Source of the DNA: Cyrtodaria siliqua
Taxonomy: Eukaryota; Mollusca; Bivalvia; Adapedonta; Hiatellidae
DNA: 64,000 bases
NCBI GenBank assembly: GCA_037043455.1
Contig: JAWPHD010001277.1
Location: forward strand, 124,001-188,000
Direction of reading: 5' to 3'
The first letter of the stretch is position 1. The number at the start of each line of letters is the position of its first letter. This document shows, piece after piece, positions 34,559 through 46,635 of this stretch. Below the pieces are notes generated by a model, which was not told where the DNA came from, did not search any database, and worked only from the letters and a program-made list of their open reading frames with translations. A program made the translations under genes and the position numbers.

Positions 34559-36939
34559 TTCACCCTTTTGCCATTATCAAATCTCGCTCTCGTTTTTCGC
34601 GAGATTTCGAGTTCGGGGTGTCTCAACACTAACTTTGTATAGTGAATATACAGTGTTTATTTGTTTTAGACACATTTTAGAACGTATCATGCAAAAATAT
34701 AATGCGAGTGCTGTTTCTAGGTGTGTTAGTAATATAAACTGTCAGACTATTGACCTTTTCTGGGTATTAATAAAAATGACTTTTTTATTGCCATTATAAG
34801 GATACCTTGAAACTGAAAGTAGATATAGAAGTGCGCCACGGTTAGGCCTAAAAAAAAAACTTGTGTGTTTCTGGTTTCACCCTGTCAAAAAGTTAGGGTA
34901 GGTAGGTAGGAAAAAGTGTTTTTTTAGATATTTTTTTTATATATATTGTTCGCATATATTATGCCATTTTTGTACTAAGGCAACTTTTTGATAACCTTTG
35001 CAATCCAGATTAGATGCTTAACAACTCTGGCTAATATTTTATTTATTTATTTTTTTTTTTTTATTTTTTTTTTTTTCCGCTAAAAATATTTAGGGTCGGC
35101 GGTGATAAAGTAGGGACGGTCGGGAAACCGGAAACACACATGTTTTTTTATTAGGCCTTACTCAAATAGCATACTCCTCGCGTTTCGTGAATTATTTAAA
35201 GTAATTTGCTTTACTTATTACACTTAAATAAGTAAGTCCCTGCATTTTAATTACATTTAACAAGTTATATATATATATATATATAACTTTCTGGTAAACA
35301 GGAACGGTTCATATTAATATTTTCTACCAGTAGTTTGACAGTCCAATACTGTGCATGCTGAGTTTTAAATTCACTACTTAACATAAGTACATAAATTCTC
35401 CTTTAAATAATGTTCATAAAAGTATATTCCACAAACGAATATGTATTGCAAAGAGTCAATTGTTACGACAAATATTATGTAAAATTATTAACAGGACTCT
35501 GCAATATATTGTTATTACCACTGTATAAGATTTCATAAATCATAGGACCTACATAGATATATAGCTATGCCAAAAACAATTAATTGAACAGTTGCTAATG
35601 TTGAATTTATGGCAGGTTGTTTATTGCAATCAAAAGATAAAGGATTTCTCCAATAGTAATAATGCGGTACCCCGTGGCTAATTGGCTGTCCAAAGCAGGA
35701 TGTTTGTTTAGATCAAAGAGGCCATAAATCACAAACACTGGCTACCCGTGGTGTGTTAACATTATATATTGTGTACTATTTTAATTTTCAATTTTATGTA
35801 TACATGTATTATGTATAACGTGGGAAAGCTGTTTGTAGTTATGTTATTAATATGAGCTGTCAGATATTGAATTTGCCGGTGTTAAATGTGGTGTTTATTT
35901 GTAATTATGATGATATTTTGAAACCAAAAGTAGGTAGCCTAATATTGTCGATGTTCCTGACGTTATTCGAAGATTATAATTATTGTGTTTCTTAAATTGA
36001 TTTAATAAAAGTTCGTGTATCTGCAAGACAGATGGACTATGTGACATTAATACATAGTGTTGATTTAAATAACAAACAAGCATGTAACAGACTTCTTTTT
36101 CTTTTCTTTTTTGACAAATCCGACTGAACGTAATCTATGTGTAATGTGTTGAGTTTCACAAATGCATACTATAAATAAAATCGAAAATTAAAACATTTAG
36201 CTGAAGTTATTTTTTTAACCCTCGCCGTATGCACAAATTAAAATATGACACAATTATAGTATATATCTGATGTCAACACACCACGCGCAGCCAGTGTTTG
36301 TGATTTATGGCCTCTTTGATCTAAACAAACATCCTACTTTGGACAGCCAATTAGCCACGGGGTATCGCATTATTACTATTGGAGAAACCCTTTATTTTTG
36401 ATTGCAATAAACAACATCCAAATAAAACCCAACATAAGCGACTGTTCAATTACTTGTTTTTGGCATGGCTATATGTAGGTCCTATGATTTATGAATGAAA
36501 TTAAAAATATTTTGCAGAGTTCTGTTAATTCTTTTATCTATGCCGTAACAATTATCAACAGTAAAATACTTTTGCGATACATATTCGCTTGTGGAATATA
36601 ATTAAGTGTAATAAGTAAAGTTAATTACTTTAAATAATTTATGAAACACGAGGATTCTGATCTTTGAGTAACGCACATCTACCCACTTTCGGTTTCAAGG
36701 TATCATTATAATGGCAATAAAAAAGCCATTTTACCCAGAAAAGGTCAATATTCTGACAGTTAATATTACTAACACACCTAGAAACAGCACTCGCACGATA
36801 TTTTTGCATGATACGCTCTAAAATGTGTGTAAAACAAATAAACACTGTATATTCACTATACAGAGTTAGTGTTGAGACACCCCGAACTCGAAATCTCGCG
36901 AAAAACGAGAGCGAGATTTGATAATGGCAAAATCAAGAA
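34559..36939. mobile_element. Foldback-type element with long inverted arms
   Basis: The left arm (34559 to about 35760) and right arm (about 36286-36939) are inverted copies sharing GCCATTATCAAATCTCGCTC, GAGTTCGGGGTGTCTCAACA and GGCCATAAATCACAAACACT. The spacer is about 520 bp. TA dinucleotides lie just outside (34557-34558 and 36940-36941). The flanks rejoin as CCCCTCTA and GAGGTACAACTT, and unoccupied homologues (CCCCTCTACATGGGTACAAC at about 38908; a similar one at about 37609) lie nearby. The left arm also contains a Harbinger-like MITE and about 190 bp (about 35230-35420) missing from the right arm. No transposase found. Confidence 0.7.
34845..35157. mobile_element. PIF/Harbinger-like MITE inside the foldback arm
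   Basis: The ends are GGCCTAAAAAAAAAACTTG and, inward from the right, GGCCTAATAAAAAAACATG, each followed by TGTGTTTC and flanked by TTA (34842-34844 and 35158-35160). The interior has GGTAGGTAGG and GGGTCGGCGG, as at 13337 and 15584. The opposite arm of the foldback element lacks it, so it inserted after the arms formed. Confidence 0.75.
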
Positions 36940-37499
36940 TAGAGGTACAACTTGAGGAACTTGCAGTAATTTACAATTTAGAGTTTCGGGCTTGTGACGT
37001 TAACTCCTTCGATCCCCCTTTTAGATTTCAAGTTTATGTGTGGTGCATTTCTTACTTAAAGTAGTTATCCCGCCAAATAACGACAAAACTACGCTACAAA
37101 ACCATTTATCAAAACTCTATCCAGGTGTTCAGGTCATATAATAATGTACATGTGCCGATTAAAAGTATAGGTTTATTAATGGGTTTTTAGAATACCTCTG
37201 ACTGAATATGCGTAAAATGAATTATGAGTTGGTAACTCTTAATTTGACGCCCCAGTTCTGAGGTTTGGCCCAGCTGGTTAAAGCCGTTTATATTGTGTCT
37301 ACAGAGTTTGGATTCTCAAAATATTTAAGTTATATATATATCTCGTCGTCAGTAGGTTTTAGAATCAGTGTATATATGCTGTAAAATGGGTATGTTGTTG
37401 GCGGGATAGCTACTTAATGTTTAGATGCACAATAAGTTTTCGTATTTTTGGCTCCATCCGCTGAGAGTAATCAGGTCAAAAAACACACACTAAAAACAG

Positions 37500-37745
37500 C
37501 ATAAATATTGTCCAAATGTGAATGCATCTGATTCTAATTTGGTATTGTCATTTAGGGACTCGAGGCACACCATTTATAAATGGGGTTTGTCCTCCTGTGT
37601 AAAGGGACCGTTCTACATGGGTACAACTTTGGGAGCTCGCAGAAATTTACTATTACATTTTGTTGGCCTTATGACTCTATAACTTCTTATGTACTCTGTG
37701 GGATTTCAAGTTCATGTATGGAGTTTTTCTTAGTTAGCAGGGGCG
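37500..37745. repeat. Dispersed unit hosting the foldback insertion, unoccupied copy
   Basis: It contains ATTTAGGGACTCGAGGCAC, CCTCCTGTGTAAAGGGACC and ATGGGTACAACTTTGG. Other copies are split around 34490-34558 / 36942-37070 and at about 38610-38830, 38896-38950. Not coding. Confidence 0.6.
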
Positions 37746-37850
37746 GATCCAGGATTTCAGCTTTGTGGGGGGCGTAAGAATTTTGTCAATTTTCGGGTCC
37801 GTTCGTATCCTCATAAAACGGTTGCGTTGGTGCATTGATAGGGTAAGAAA

Positions 37851-38350
37851 GTGCGTTTTCAAATAACAGGATTTAACAATGTGTTAATTAAACCACTCCT
37901 TAGACATTATGCGTCGAGCGAGCGAAGCGATCGAGAATTTTTTTTTATACTGAGGGCGTGCATCGAAATTGTTTGATATTTTATCTACAGTAACATGGAA
38001 ATACATGTATGAATACAAAAGTCAGTTTTCAAATAAAAGGATTTAACAATGTGTTAATTAAACCACTCATTAGCCATTATGCGTCGAGCGAGCGAAAAAA
38101 TTGTTTATACTGAGGGTGTGCATCGAAATTGTCTGATATTTTATCTGCAGTAACATGAACATGCATGTATGAATAAAAAAAGTCCGTTTTCAAATAAAAG
38201 GATTTGAGAATGTGTTAATTAAACCACTCATTAGTCATTATGCGTCGAGCGAGCGAAGCGATTGAGAATTTTTTTTATACTGAGGGCGTGCATCGAAATT
38301 GTTTGATATTTTATCTACAGTAACATGGACATACATGTATGATCTGGAAT
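37851..38350. repeat. Three tandem units of about 165 bp
   Basis: Each unit has GTTTTCAAATAA, GTGTTAATTAAACCACTC, TTATGCGTCGAGCGAGCG and GGGCGTGCATCGAAATTG. Starts are near 37851, 38022 and 38182. GTGGATCC-like flanks (GGATCCAGG at 37746 and CTGGATCCGC at 38372) border the block. Confidence 0.85.
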
Positions 38351-39439
38351 TTTTAGGGTGCGCCCCCTCCCCCTGGATCCGCTAGTGGTTAGGGTGTGAT
38401 AATGCGCAATAATGTCCTGTATTTTGGCTTCATCCACTGGGTACGCTAGTGGGTGTTCGGGTAAACACAAATCACACAACAATCCATGAGTTGTCTACTC
38501 TCCTTTGCATCGGTTAAAATTACTATGTAATATTCTAAAAATATTCTAAATTACTATGTACTATTCTATTTGAAACGGAGTGGTAAATACGTCCGCTAAC
38601 TAGGAAGCGTATGACTTGTCCAAATGTGAATGGTTGCAATTCAAATTTATGGACTCGAGACATCGGGGTTTTGATCTACTGCATAAAGAGGCCCTCTACA
38701 TCTTTGAGAACTACTGTTCGGAGTTTCCGCCGTGTGACGCTAACTTCTTCTATACATTGTATCAAGTTCATGTATATTGTATTTTTTAGTTAAATATGCA
38801 ATACGTTTTCATATTTTGGCTCCATCCGCTGGGCCCCCTAGAGGGTAATCCGGCGCACACACACGCACGCACGCACACACACACACGCACACACCTGCGT
38901 AAAGGGCCCCTCTACATGGGTACAACTTGGTGTAATTGCAGTAAGTAATTGCTCAATGCATGGCAAAGTATTTTTGTAAGTGCTATAGCAACCTTTTTTC
39001 CAACCTGCCTTCCCCGACCCCCACCCAACCCCACCCCTCATCCAACCACAGACTCCATATAGCAAGTAGAGAAATACATGCCCTCTTGGGTCTCTGATTT
39101 TGTTTACAAACGCAAGAAAATGCCATTGCTAATGTTGTTTTTGAGAAAACTGATCACTGGAGTATCAGTAGGAACGCCAGCCCTATGGCGTAGGAATATT
39201 TATCAAACAAGGTCACGTGATAAAATCGATAACAAAATGACATTATCGGGAAAATTGTCACTGGTCAGATTTCTTCACCTCTTATTTATAAACTGTGATT
39301 ATAACAAAACACAATCACAGATCGTTGTTAAAGTAATACTATTCACAAACTACATTGGTCGAACATAATTGGTGTACACTTCGTGTAATTCCCATTAATA
39401 GTTAAAGGTATTTTTCAAAGGGATGAATTTAGGTTGTTT

Positions 39440-41110
39440 TCAGGTTTAAATTGCCAAAAATGCGCTTTTAAATCAAAATCGATTTATTTTGTCATTTTAG
39501 AAGCGAGAATAAAAACAAATGCATGTACGGGTAGATAAATCTTTCCTCTGTCCATATGCAAATTTTTAATGAAATCGGAGACAAGTACTTTTTTTTCCCC
39601 AAAATTAACTAACATGACCCACGGACGCAAAGACGGCATAATGCATATACATTTACAGACGCGACCGGGTACACAAGAAATGAAATAATTCCATTATTTC
39701 AATACATATATTTCAGATGTATGTATACATGCATTCCAGATTAAATTTCTGATCTATACATCCTTTTGGTTTATGCCGGAGTGCTCAGAATAGGTTTTAA
39801 CAAACCAAATTGTAACGGTACGTCGGGAAAGGAAATGAGGATAGTGAAAATATATGTTGCAGTGCTAATTTTCTGAATCCGAAAAAAAAGCAAAAAAAAA
39901 AAGTTTTAACAACGAGAATGATTTTTTTTTCATAAAAGTGTTCATTGACATGTCTACTATTAAAACCCAAAATTTAAAGTCAATCAGAAAAAAGTACTTT
40001 TTTCCCCCCAAAATTAACAAAGTACACCGTGTTCGCTAAAATATGAACAATCGCCTTTCGAAGTTAATATACACGCGGGATATAAAACTATGAAATTGTG
40101 AAATCCTTTTTAAGAGATATATTGATTTCAAAATTGTTCTGTATTTAATAAATTATTAGAGTAGAATGTTCACCGTTTTTCTCAAGGACACCATTACGGT
40201 AGTATCCCTGCAACGCCGCCCCTCATTCCACCCGCACCACCCTCCATACCGTATTGATTAAGTTGTATATAGCTGCGAATGCGCAGTTTTAATCAAATTC
40301 GATTTATTTCATCATTTTAGAAGCGAGAGAGAAAAACAAAAGCATGTACGCGTAAATACATCTTTCCTCTGTAGATATGTAAAATATAAAAAAAATCGGA
40401 GGCAAGTACTTTTTTCCCCCGAAAATTAACGAAGTACACCGTAATCGTTTAAATACGCCGAATCGACGTTCCAAATCGATGTTCGCACGGAATACAATTG
40501 TGGAATTATGAATTCATTTATAAAGATAAATCGATTTCAGCGTTGGGTTCAGTAGTTGTTATATTATTGATGTAGTATGTTCACAGTATTTATGAGAGCA
40601 ACATTACGGTAGTATCCCTCCAACCCCGTGGGCTTCCCCCCCTGCAACCCGTACACACAATACGTTGTGTATTGCTGAGAATGCGCCTTTTATTCAAATC
40701 GATTTATTTCGTCATTTTAGAAGCGATCATAATAACTAAATCATATAGATACATCTCTCCTCTGTATATATGTAGAATTTCAATAAACGGAGACAAGTAT
40801 TAATTAAGTAACAGGACCGTCCGACCCAAAGACGGCAACATTCATATTCATTAAGGAAAGACGACCGGCTACAGAAACAATTAAATAATTTCGTTATGTA
40901 AACACATATATTTAAAATGTATGTGTTCATGTATTTTACACTAACTTTTTTATCTATACATGCTTTGGGTTTATGTCAGAGTGGCCAATTTATTTTAACA
41001 AACAATGTTGCAAGGGTATATCGGAAAATGAAATCATGATGGCGGCAACATACGTTGCAGAGTTAATTTTCGAAATCAGAAAAAGCGATAAACTAATATA
41101 AGTTTAACAG
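39440..41110. repeat. Four diverged units of about 400 bp
   Basis: Recurring blocks are ATCGATTTATTTYGTCATTTT followed by AGAAGCGA, CATCTTTCCTCTGT, GACAAGTACTTTTTTCCC and AAAATTAAC. They come near 39470-39600, 39960-40020, 40305-40430 and 40695-40810. No supported frame. Confidence 0.65.
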
Positions 41111-41169
41111 GCAGAAAGAAGTATATTCTATTTACTGTTCGTTTAAAACTGAGGGGGCGACTCGAGTTT

Positions 41170-41202
41170 TAAAGAAAGCAAGATTGGCATGTGTCCCTTT
41201 AA
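41170..41202. repeat. Solo right end of the TTAA MITE family
   Basis: CAAGATTGGCATGTGTCCCT followed by TTAA. Another such end lies at about 43285-43326 (CTGTGTCCCTTTAA). No partner left end was found for either. Confidence 0.6.
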
Positions 41203-41774
41203 CCAAGTAAATACATGACTGACGTGTAACATACATGCTTCTGCTAGTAACAAACATGATTATGTGTAGACTCGAAGATTTCATAACATAAATGTGGACA
41301 TGACATTGTGTCAATGGAGCACTTGCCAGATTCGTGGTGTTGTGAAACACTGTACGCGTGAATCCAAAAAGTGCGGGTCGTTTATATTTATAGGGCATAT
41401 ATAGTTATATATACATATTTATATATATTATTCTTTTATATTTATATGGTCCCAGAACGCAGTCATACTCACTACTACATTGAAAGTAAATACTGAATAT
41501 ACATGTGCGGTGCGTTACGATCTGTAGTATTTGAAAACAGACATATTAAACATTTCCCTGAACATATATACTATATTCATAGAATTATTATTTCCTGGAA
41601 AAAAAATACATGTTTGTTTTCAGCAGTTGAAATCTACTATATTCTGCGAATATTGCTACTTTGAAAATTTGAATACGTCTGTTTTCATCAAATAGCATGT
41701 TTTGTTTGTTTTAATATATCTATTTTTTAATTTATGATTTAAAAAAAAAAATGGATGATCGGAATATGTCTTAC

Positions 41775-41875
41775 ACACTGTTGAATCCTGTTATTTAACA
41801 ACAAGTGGTTTGGTTCACAGGCGACAGTATCGGTGAACAAAACCACTTGTTTTACCGGATTCAACATTGTGCAAG
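41775..41875. repeat. Imperfect inverted repeat (hairpin of about 100 bp)
   Basis: TTGAATCC ... AACAAGTGGTTTGGTTCAC pairs with GTGAACAAAACCACTTGTT ... GGATTCAA. This could be a tiny foldback MITE. Flanking CACACTGT and ACATTGTG extend the symmetry. Confidence 0.7.
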
Positions 41876-42554
41876 AAAATATTCATATATTATACCATTA
41901 ATATTATAACATGTGTGTTGTAACATATGCTTATCCTTGGATAGTGGATGTCTGCAGGGAACTTGACCTTTTACCTAAAAATCAAACAATCATCCTCTTT
42001 CCACTGTCCACCAATGAAGTTTCATGAAATTTGCTTTAGGTAAGAGGAAAAACTGTGTGGGCAATACTTTTCATTTTCCGGTCATGGTAACGGACCTTTC
42101 AACTTCTGACTTCAAAATAAACAGGGATTATCATTTCAAAGTATGGAGTTTTATGAAATTAGCTTCAGAGAAAGTAATTAAGAGTTTGTACAAAGTTTCG
42201 TCAAAATCCAACAAGTAGCGCAGACAAGATTTGTAACGGACGAACGGAAAGGCCAAATATAATCTGTCTCACCTACCACTTTGTGGTGGAAGACATAAAT
42301 ATAAAGACAATATTTTAGTTCATATGTATACTTTATTAAGCAAATAATTGAGCGAACATAAACTTCAGCATTGACTCTGGCCAGTGGTGTACATGGAGTC
42401 TTCTTCCACATGACGTGCAGCCTGAAAGAAAAGAAAGACACAGAATAAAAAGTTAATATAAGTAGTGCAGAGTATTCAATTTGAATCAGGTGTTGCGAGG
42501 GGGAGCTAGGGCATGTTTAGGGGAATGGGACAGTTTAAAATTTAACTATTGTTT

Positions 42555-42720
42555 AAGGCCTCATCATCACGTTCTTTAGGTTATTTCGAGCCGCCCCAAA
42601 GAGAGGAGGAAAGATACATAGGCATCCAGGAACCCTGCCCTACGCTTACTACCGATTAGATACCTATGGTTCTTTAACGTACGTTGAAGACAGACTCCGA
42701 TACACAGGACCACCCGGTTT
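42555..42720. repeat. Dispersed repeat, second copy of the 13745 family
   Basis: TTAGGTTATTTCGAGCCGCC, CATAGGCATCC and CCTATGGTTCTTTAACGTAC match the 13745-13925 copy in order. Confidence 0.6.
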
Positions 42721-43367
42721 ACGTTCCAATCAGACGAACGAGGCTAGCAGGACACATCGAAGTAACCCATTGGCGCCAGTAAGAATTGAATCCGTGTTCA
42801 CTGGATTCAAAGCCGATATGCTATAAACGTCCCTTGACCCAAACTGAGTAAATGGCACATCAAGTAAAGGGTCAATACATATTATATTGTGTATCATACG
42901 AGTATATGATTGAACTGACATGATTATAGAACCATTTTAATGTATGTTTCACCCAACAGTACAGCAAGAATCTATTATAAGAAAAGTTAAATCTGACAGA
43001 GGGTGCAATGCTCTATAAGCAATTTTTACTAGAAGGGGAATAAAATACAAGTGTTGCCAAAAATCTAAAATTGTTAAATTTTACACGTTTTGTTCATAGG
43101 ATATTTTACTTAAATGACTTAGTAAGGTCATTTTACATGGGGAGAAAACATTAATATACAACTATTTATTTTCTCTCTCAAAACCTGGTGATGCCGCTAG
43201 TTTTAGAAATAAAGCATGATTAAATAGGGCAGTTGAGAAGACACTTTTGTAGATGTGTGGTCTGTTCTGATGTGAAAATGTGTAAAACAGACACAAGATT
43301 GGAAATTTGCTCTGTGTCCCTTTAATAAATTGGGGACCCATCACATAGACCAATTAGATGATGTTAA

Positions 43368-43672
43368 AGGGACACACGGCAATCTTGAAGTATTTATCAA
43401 GATTTAACATTAGCATCTCCATTTGTTAACCTTTTTTTATTTAAAACTGCTTGCATTAAAAGTTAAATAAAAGTGTTTCATTTTGTCTTCGCTATTCTAT
43501 CAAATACTTAACTATATTATAGGTGCACTATTATCAACAGTAAGTAATGTGTAAAACAATTTCTTCTGAACTATTCTAATAAATAATATTAATGATGCAC
43601 AAATGCAAACTATGCAGAAAAATTAACCGAACTCCAGAAGTTTTAAACAAATAAAGACTGCCTAGTGTCCCT
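43368..43672. mobile_element. TTAA-flanked MITE, copy 2
   Basis: Ends AGGGACACACGGCAATCTTG and, inward from the right, AGGGACACTAGGCAGTCTT; TTAA flanks at 43364-43367 and 43673-43676. The interior is collinear with the 9241 copy (AAAACTGCTTGCAT, GTGCACTATTAT, GAACTATTCTAA). Confidence 0.85.
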
Positions 43673-43679
43673 TTAACAG

Positions 43680-45320
43680 AACTTGTTTTCGCATGTATCC
43701 AGTACATGTAGTCATATGACAATCACGCTGCACTATCACTGATTTATTTGTTACTCTAACTTTGAACAGCACCGTGCAAGCATAACACAAGCTCCATTTA
43801 AAGAACTACACAAGTGCAAACAATTTTTAAAAAGGCTCTTACCTCCATATGATCCAATGGCATTTAATACGGCTTGACATTCTGAAGTCGTCAGTATCAA
43901 TTCACTTACAGCTGCTCAAGGGCACGATTCACATTTGAGGCCTCTCTGAAAACAACATCAATCCAATGTCAATGATCAAACAGACATAGTTTATCCTTTG
44001 TTATACATAATGTAACATATTTAAAAAAGAAAAGATAAAAGAAGAACTAAATTGAATAAAGCATGAATACTACTTGTGCTCATTAACACGGTAAATGTAA
44101 TAAAAACATCTCTCATCATTCATTATACATGTAAAATATAATGTAGCCCAACTGGAGATCCATTAAAAACATTGTTCCACTTTCACAGCATATTTCCAGC
44201 CCATGGAATAGTCATTTCTTTTGAGACACACTGGAGGCAAGCGTAGTAGCTCCACCGTCTTAAAGGCTTTTAAGTGAAATGTACTTTCTCGAAATTGCGT
44301 TGTTTTTTTCGCAACAGAAAGTATGTAGTAAATGTAAATAAATGTAAATTCAAAATCACTTCCTTGCCTCAAAACTTTACTGTACATAAATATGAATCTG
44401 ACCGATTTCAGTTAAATTACATTGTTTCAATGGTAGTTGTATCGGGTTATGTATTCACGAATGTGCGAGAAAATGGGGATAATATAACGATATAGAGACA
44501 ACGCTAACTATTTACATTCATGCATCTGAGGGGTGGGGTTGGAGGGGGTTTCTAGTTTTCTTACCCCCTCCTTGTTTTCGGTATGCAAGCTCCATCTACC
44601 CCCACACCCCCATCTACCGTACTTGGGTGGGGGCGGGGTGCGGGGGACATTGCTAGCATTTCTACTAGCAATTGTTTTATTCCACGAAACGCTCTACAGT
44701 TTACAGTACATCCAGTTACTGGAAAGATCGGAGTACACGAAAAACACTTATAGTGATTATGAACTTTCTATTATACAGTATACACTACTTTTTTAGGCAC
44801 TGTATTTGGCCAATGTCTAAATATGCACGATCTAAAAGTGGTGTGTACTGTTTATTAACAAACACATTTTAATGACAAAACAAATACCTTGATCATGGAC
44901 CTCCAGCAGCAGACAATAATCCCAAATCCAACTTGCAACAACATGTCAATTTCACGTGTCAAGTTATGTCACGGTGACCTGTCATTCACCAACACTGCAT
45001 CGTGTTGACACATAATGGGACGTTATTTCGTCCGGTAAGGTATTAGTGTTTACATAATATACGGTATGAAACACTGTACGCGTGTTGTTAGACTCCATAG
45101 GTATCCGTAGTGCTCGCCGAAGTAGCGCGCCCAATTTCGGGTGTAAAAAAATGGCGTCTGTTTTAATTGAAAATTCGTAAAATAGTCCGTAAATACAAAG
45201 AAATAGTCCATGTTCGCGGAGTTAAAATGCGAACAGAACTGATATGTTATAGGTCCGTGGCGTTCCTACTGATGTGTTTAGTTACAGGGAAAACAATACT
45301 TCCCTATGTAGTATCCACTG
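43680..45320. other. No gene recognised; G-rich hairpin at 44598-44646
   Basis: AT-rich background. A C-rich run (CCCCCACACCCCC) faces GGGTGGGGGCGGGG TGC GGGGG at 44625-44646, which satisfies the four-run G-quadruplex pattern and could also pair as a hairpin. Confidence 0.5.
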
Positions 45321-45322
45321 AC

Positions 45323-45475
45323 TGTAACTTATAATTAGCATAGCACCTCCCACTACTGATAAGCCTGCCAGTATGCATGTATGTATGATTATAATATCAT
45401 AGAATGCCTATGACCGTTAGAAGTAACGATAGTAAACAAACACTGTGTCTTGTGATTATTATACGGCCCCTCACA
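45323..45475 (+). repeat. Possible short 5' LTR of Ty3/gypsy element 3
   Basis: The segment begins TGTAACTTATAATTAG and ends CCCCTCACA just before a primer-binding-like sequence. Short TGTAAC-type LTRs occur in Mag-like gypsy elements, but no 3' partner exists in the window, so the boundaries are a guess. Confidence 0.35.
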
Positions 45476-45476
45476 T

Positions 45477-45494
45477 TGGCGACGAGGATGAAAT
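45477..45494 (+). promoter_or_regulatory. Putative primer-binding site of element 3
   Basis: TGGCGACGAGGATGAAAT lies about 130 bp before the gag start. TGGCGAC fits a tRNA CCA-end complement (a Ser-like tRNA is possible); the exact tRNA is not determined. Confidence 0.5.
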
Positions 45495-45605
45495 ATTTTT
45501 CGGATTGTGAACTGGGATTATGTACGAAGATTGGATTTTAATCGTTTTCTTGTAAGGAAAAACAACCGTGTCGGACACTTGTTCATTTAAAGGGGGCTGT
45601 TTAAA

Positions 45606-46319
45606 ATGGCATCTTCTTTGCCAGCACAATTCGACATCCATAGTTACGAAAGCTCCGTTGGAATAAACGTAGATGGAAAAAAGAGAAAAAGGGCCCTGTT
45701 ATTACATTACTCTGGAGATGAAGTGTTTGATATACACGCAACTTTGCCAAACACAGGAGACGAAAGCGCGTATGAACTAACAAAACAAGCATTAGAATAA
45801 AATTTCAAACCGAGGGTAAATCGTGAATATGAAGTATACGAATTCAGGAAAATGACACAGCAAGAATCAGAAACGACGGATCAGTTTGCGACACGGTTAC
45901 GTCAGAAATCGGAATACTGCCAGTTTAATGACAATGAATCAGAAATGACGAAAAGCACTGGAAGAAGATTTAACTCTGAGTAACTTATTGTTGATGGCCA
46001 GGACAATGGAAATGACAAATACACAAGCAAGCAATATGGAACAAAAGCATCCGACCAGAAAATCAGATATCGAAGTGGACGCCATTAAACATAATGGACA
46101 CAAAAGCAATCCCAAATTTGGGTCAAGAAAATCGTCACCAGGTCAGTTTAAGCAGAACTCGCAGTCAAGTCAAAATCGCGAAACAAAATGTAATACTTGT
46201 GGAGGTAACTTCCCACATACATCAATTCGCCCAGCTTTAGGTAAAAGCTGCAACTATTGCCATAAACAGAATCATTTTCTTTCTGTTTGCAGAAACACTT
46301 CAATGCAAACATCAAACTA
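45606..46319 (+). pseudogene. gag of Ty3/gypsy element 3
   Basis: The first 64 codons include RALLLHYSGDEVFDIHATLP and TGDESAYELTKQALE, the capsid N-region of invertebrate gypsy elements. A TAA follows, and the next frame continues with NREYEVYEFRKMTQQESETT and FATRLRQKSEYC. A nucleocapsid segment near 46193-46300 has CNTCGGNFPH ... GKSCNYCHKQNHFLSVC, a double Cys-His zinc knuckle. Stops and a small deletion near 45950 inactivate it. Confidence 0.8.
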
Positions 46320-46631
46320 AAACAAGTGCTAGAAAAGGGCGACAGTGATGACACCGAACATTACACGTTCGGAATTGACTGTAAAAAGATAAAAAGAAAA
46401 CCACCAAAATCGGATGTGACAATTAATGGAAATAAATATATTCTAGTTGATTCGGGTAGCTCAATAAATATTCTCAGTGAAAAGGACTTGTCAAAAATGA
46501 AGAAAAAGCCTGAAATATTAAAATCTAGTATGAAAGCCTTCGCATATGGACAACACAAACAGCTACCAATCAAAGGGAAATGTATAGCAACAGTAGAGAC
46601 AAAAGACCGAATAACAAACAGGTACGTTTGA
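46287..46631 (+). pseudogene. Aspartic protease region of element 3
   Basis: The frame contains YILVDSGSSINILSE, the retropepsin active-site loop with DSG in place of the commoner DTG. It follows the zinc knuckle with a frame change, as expected for gag-pol expression or a mutation. Confidence 0.75.
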
Positions 46632-46635
46632 AGTC

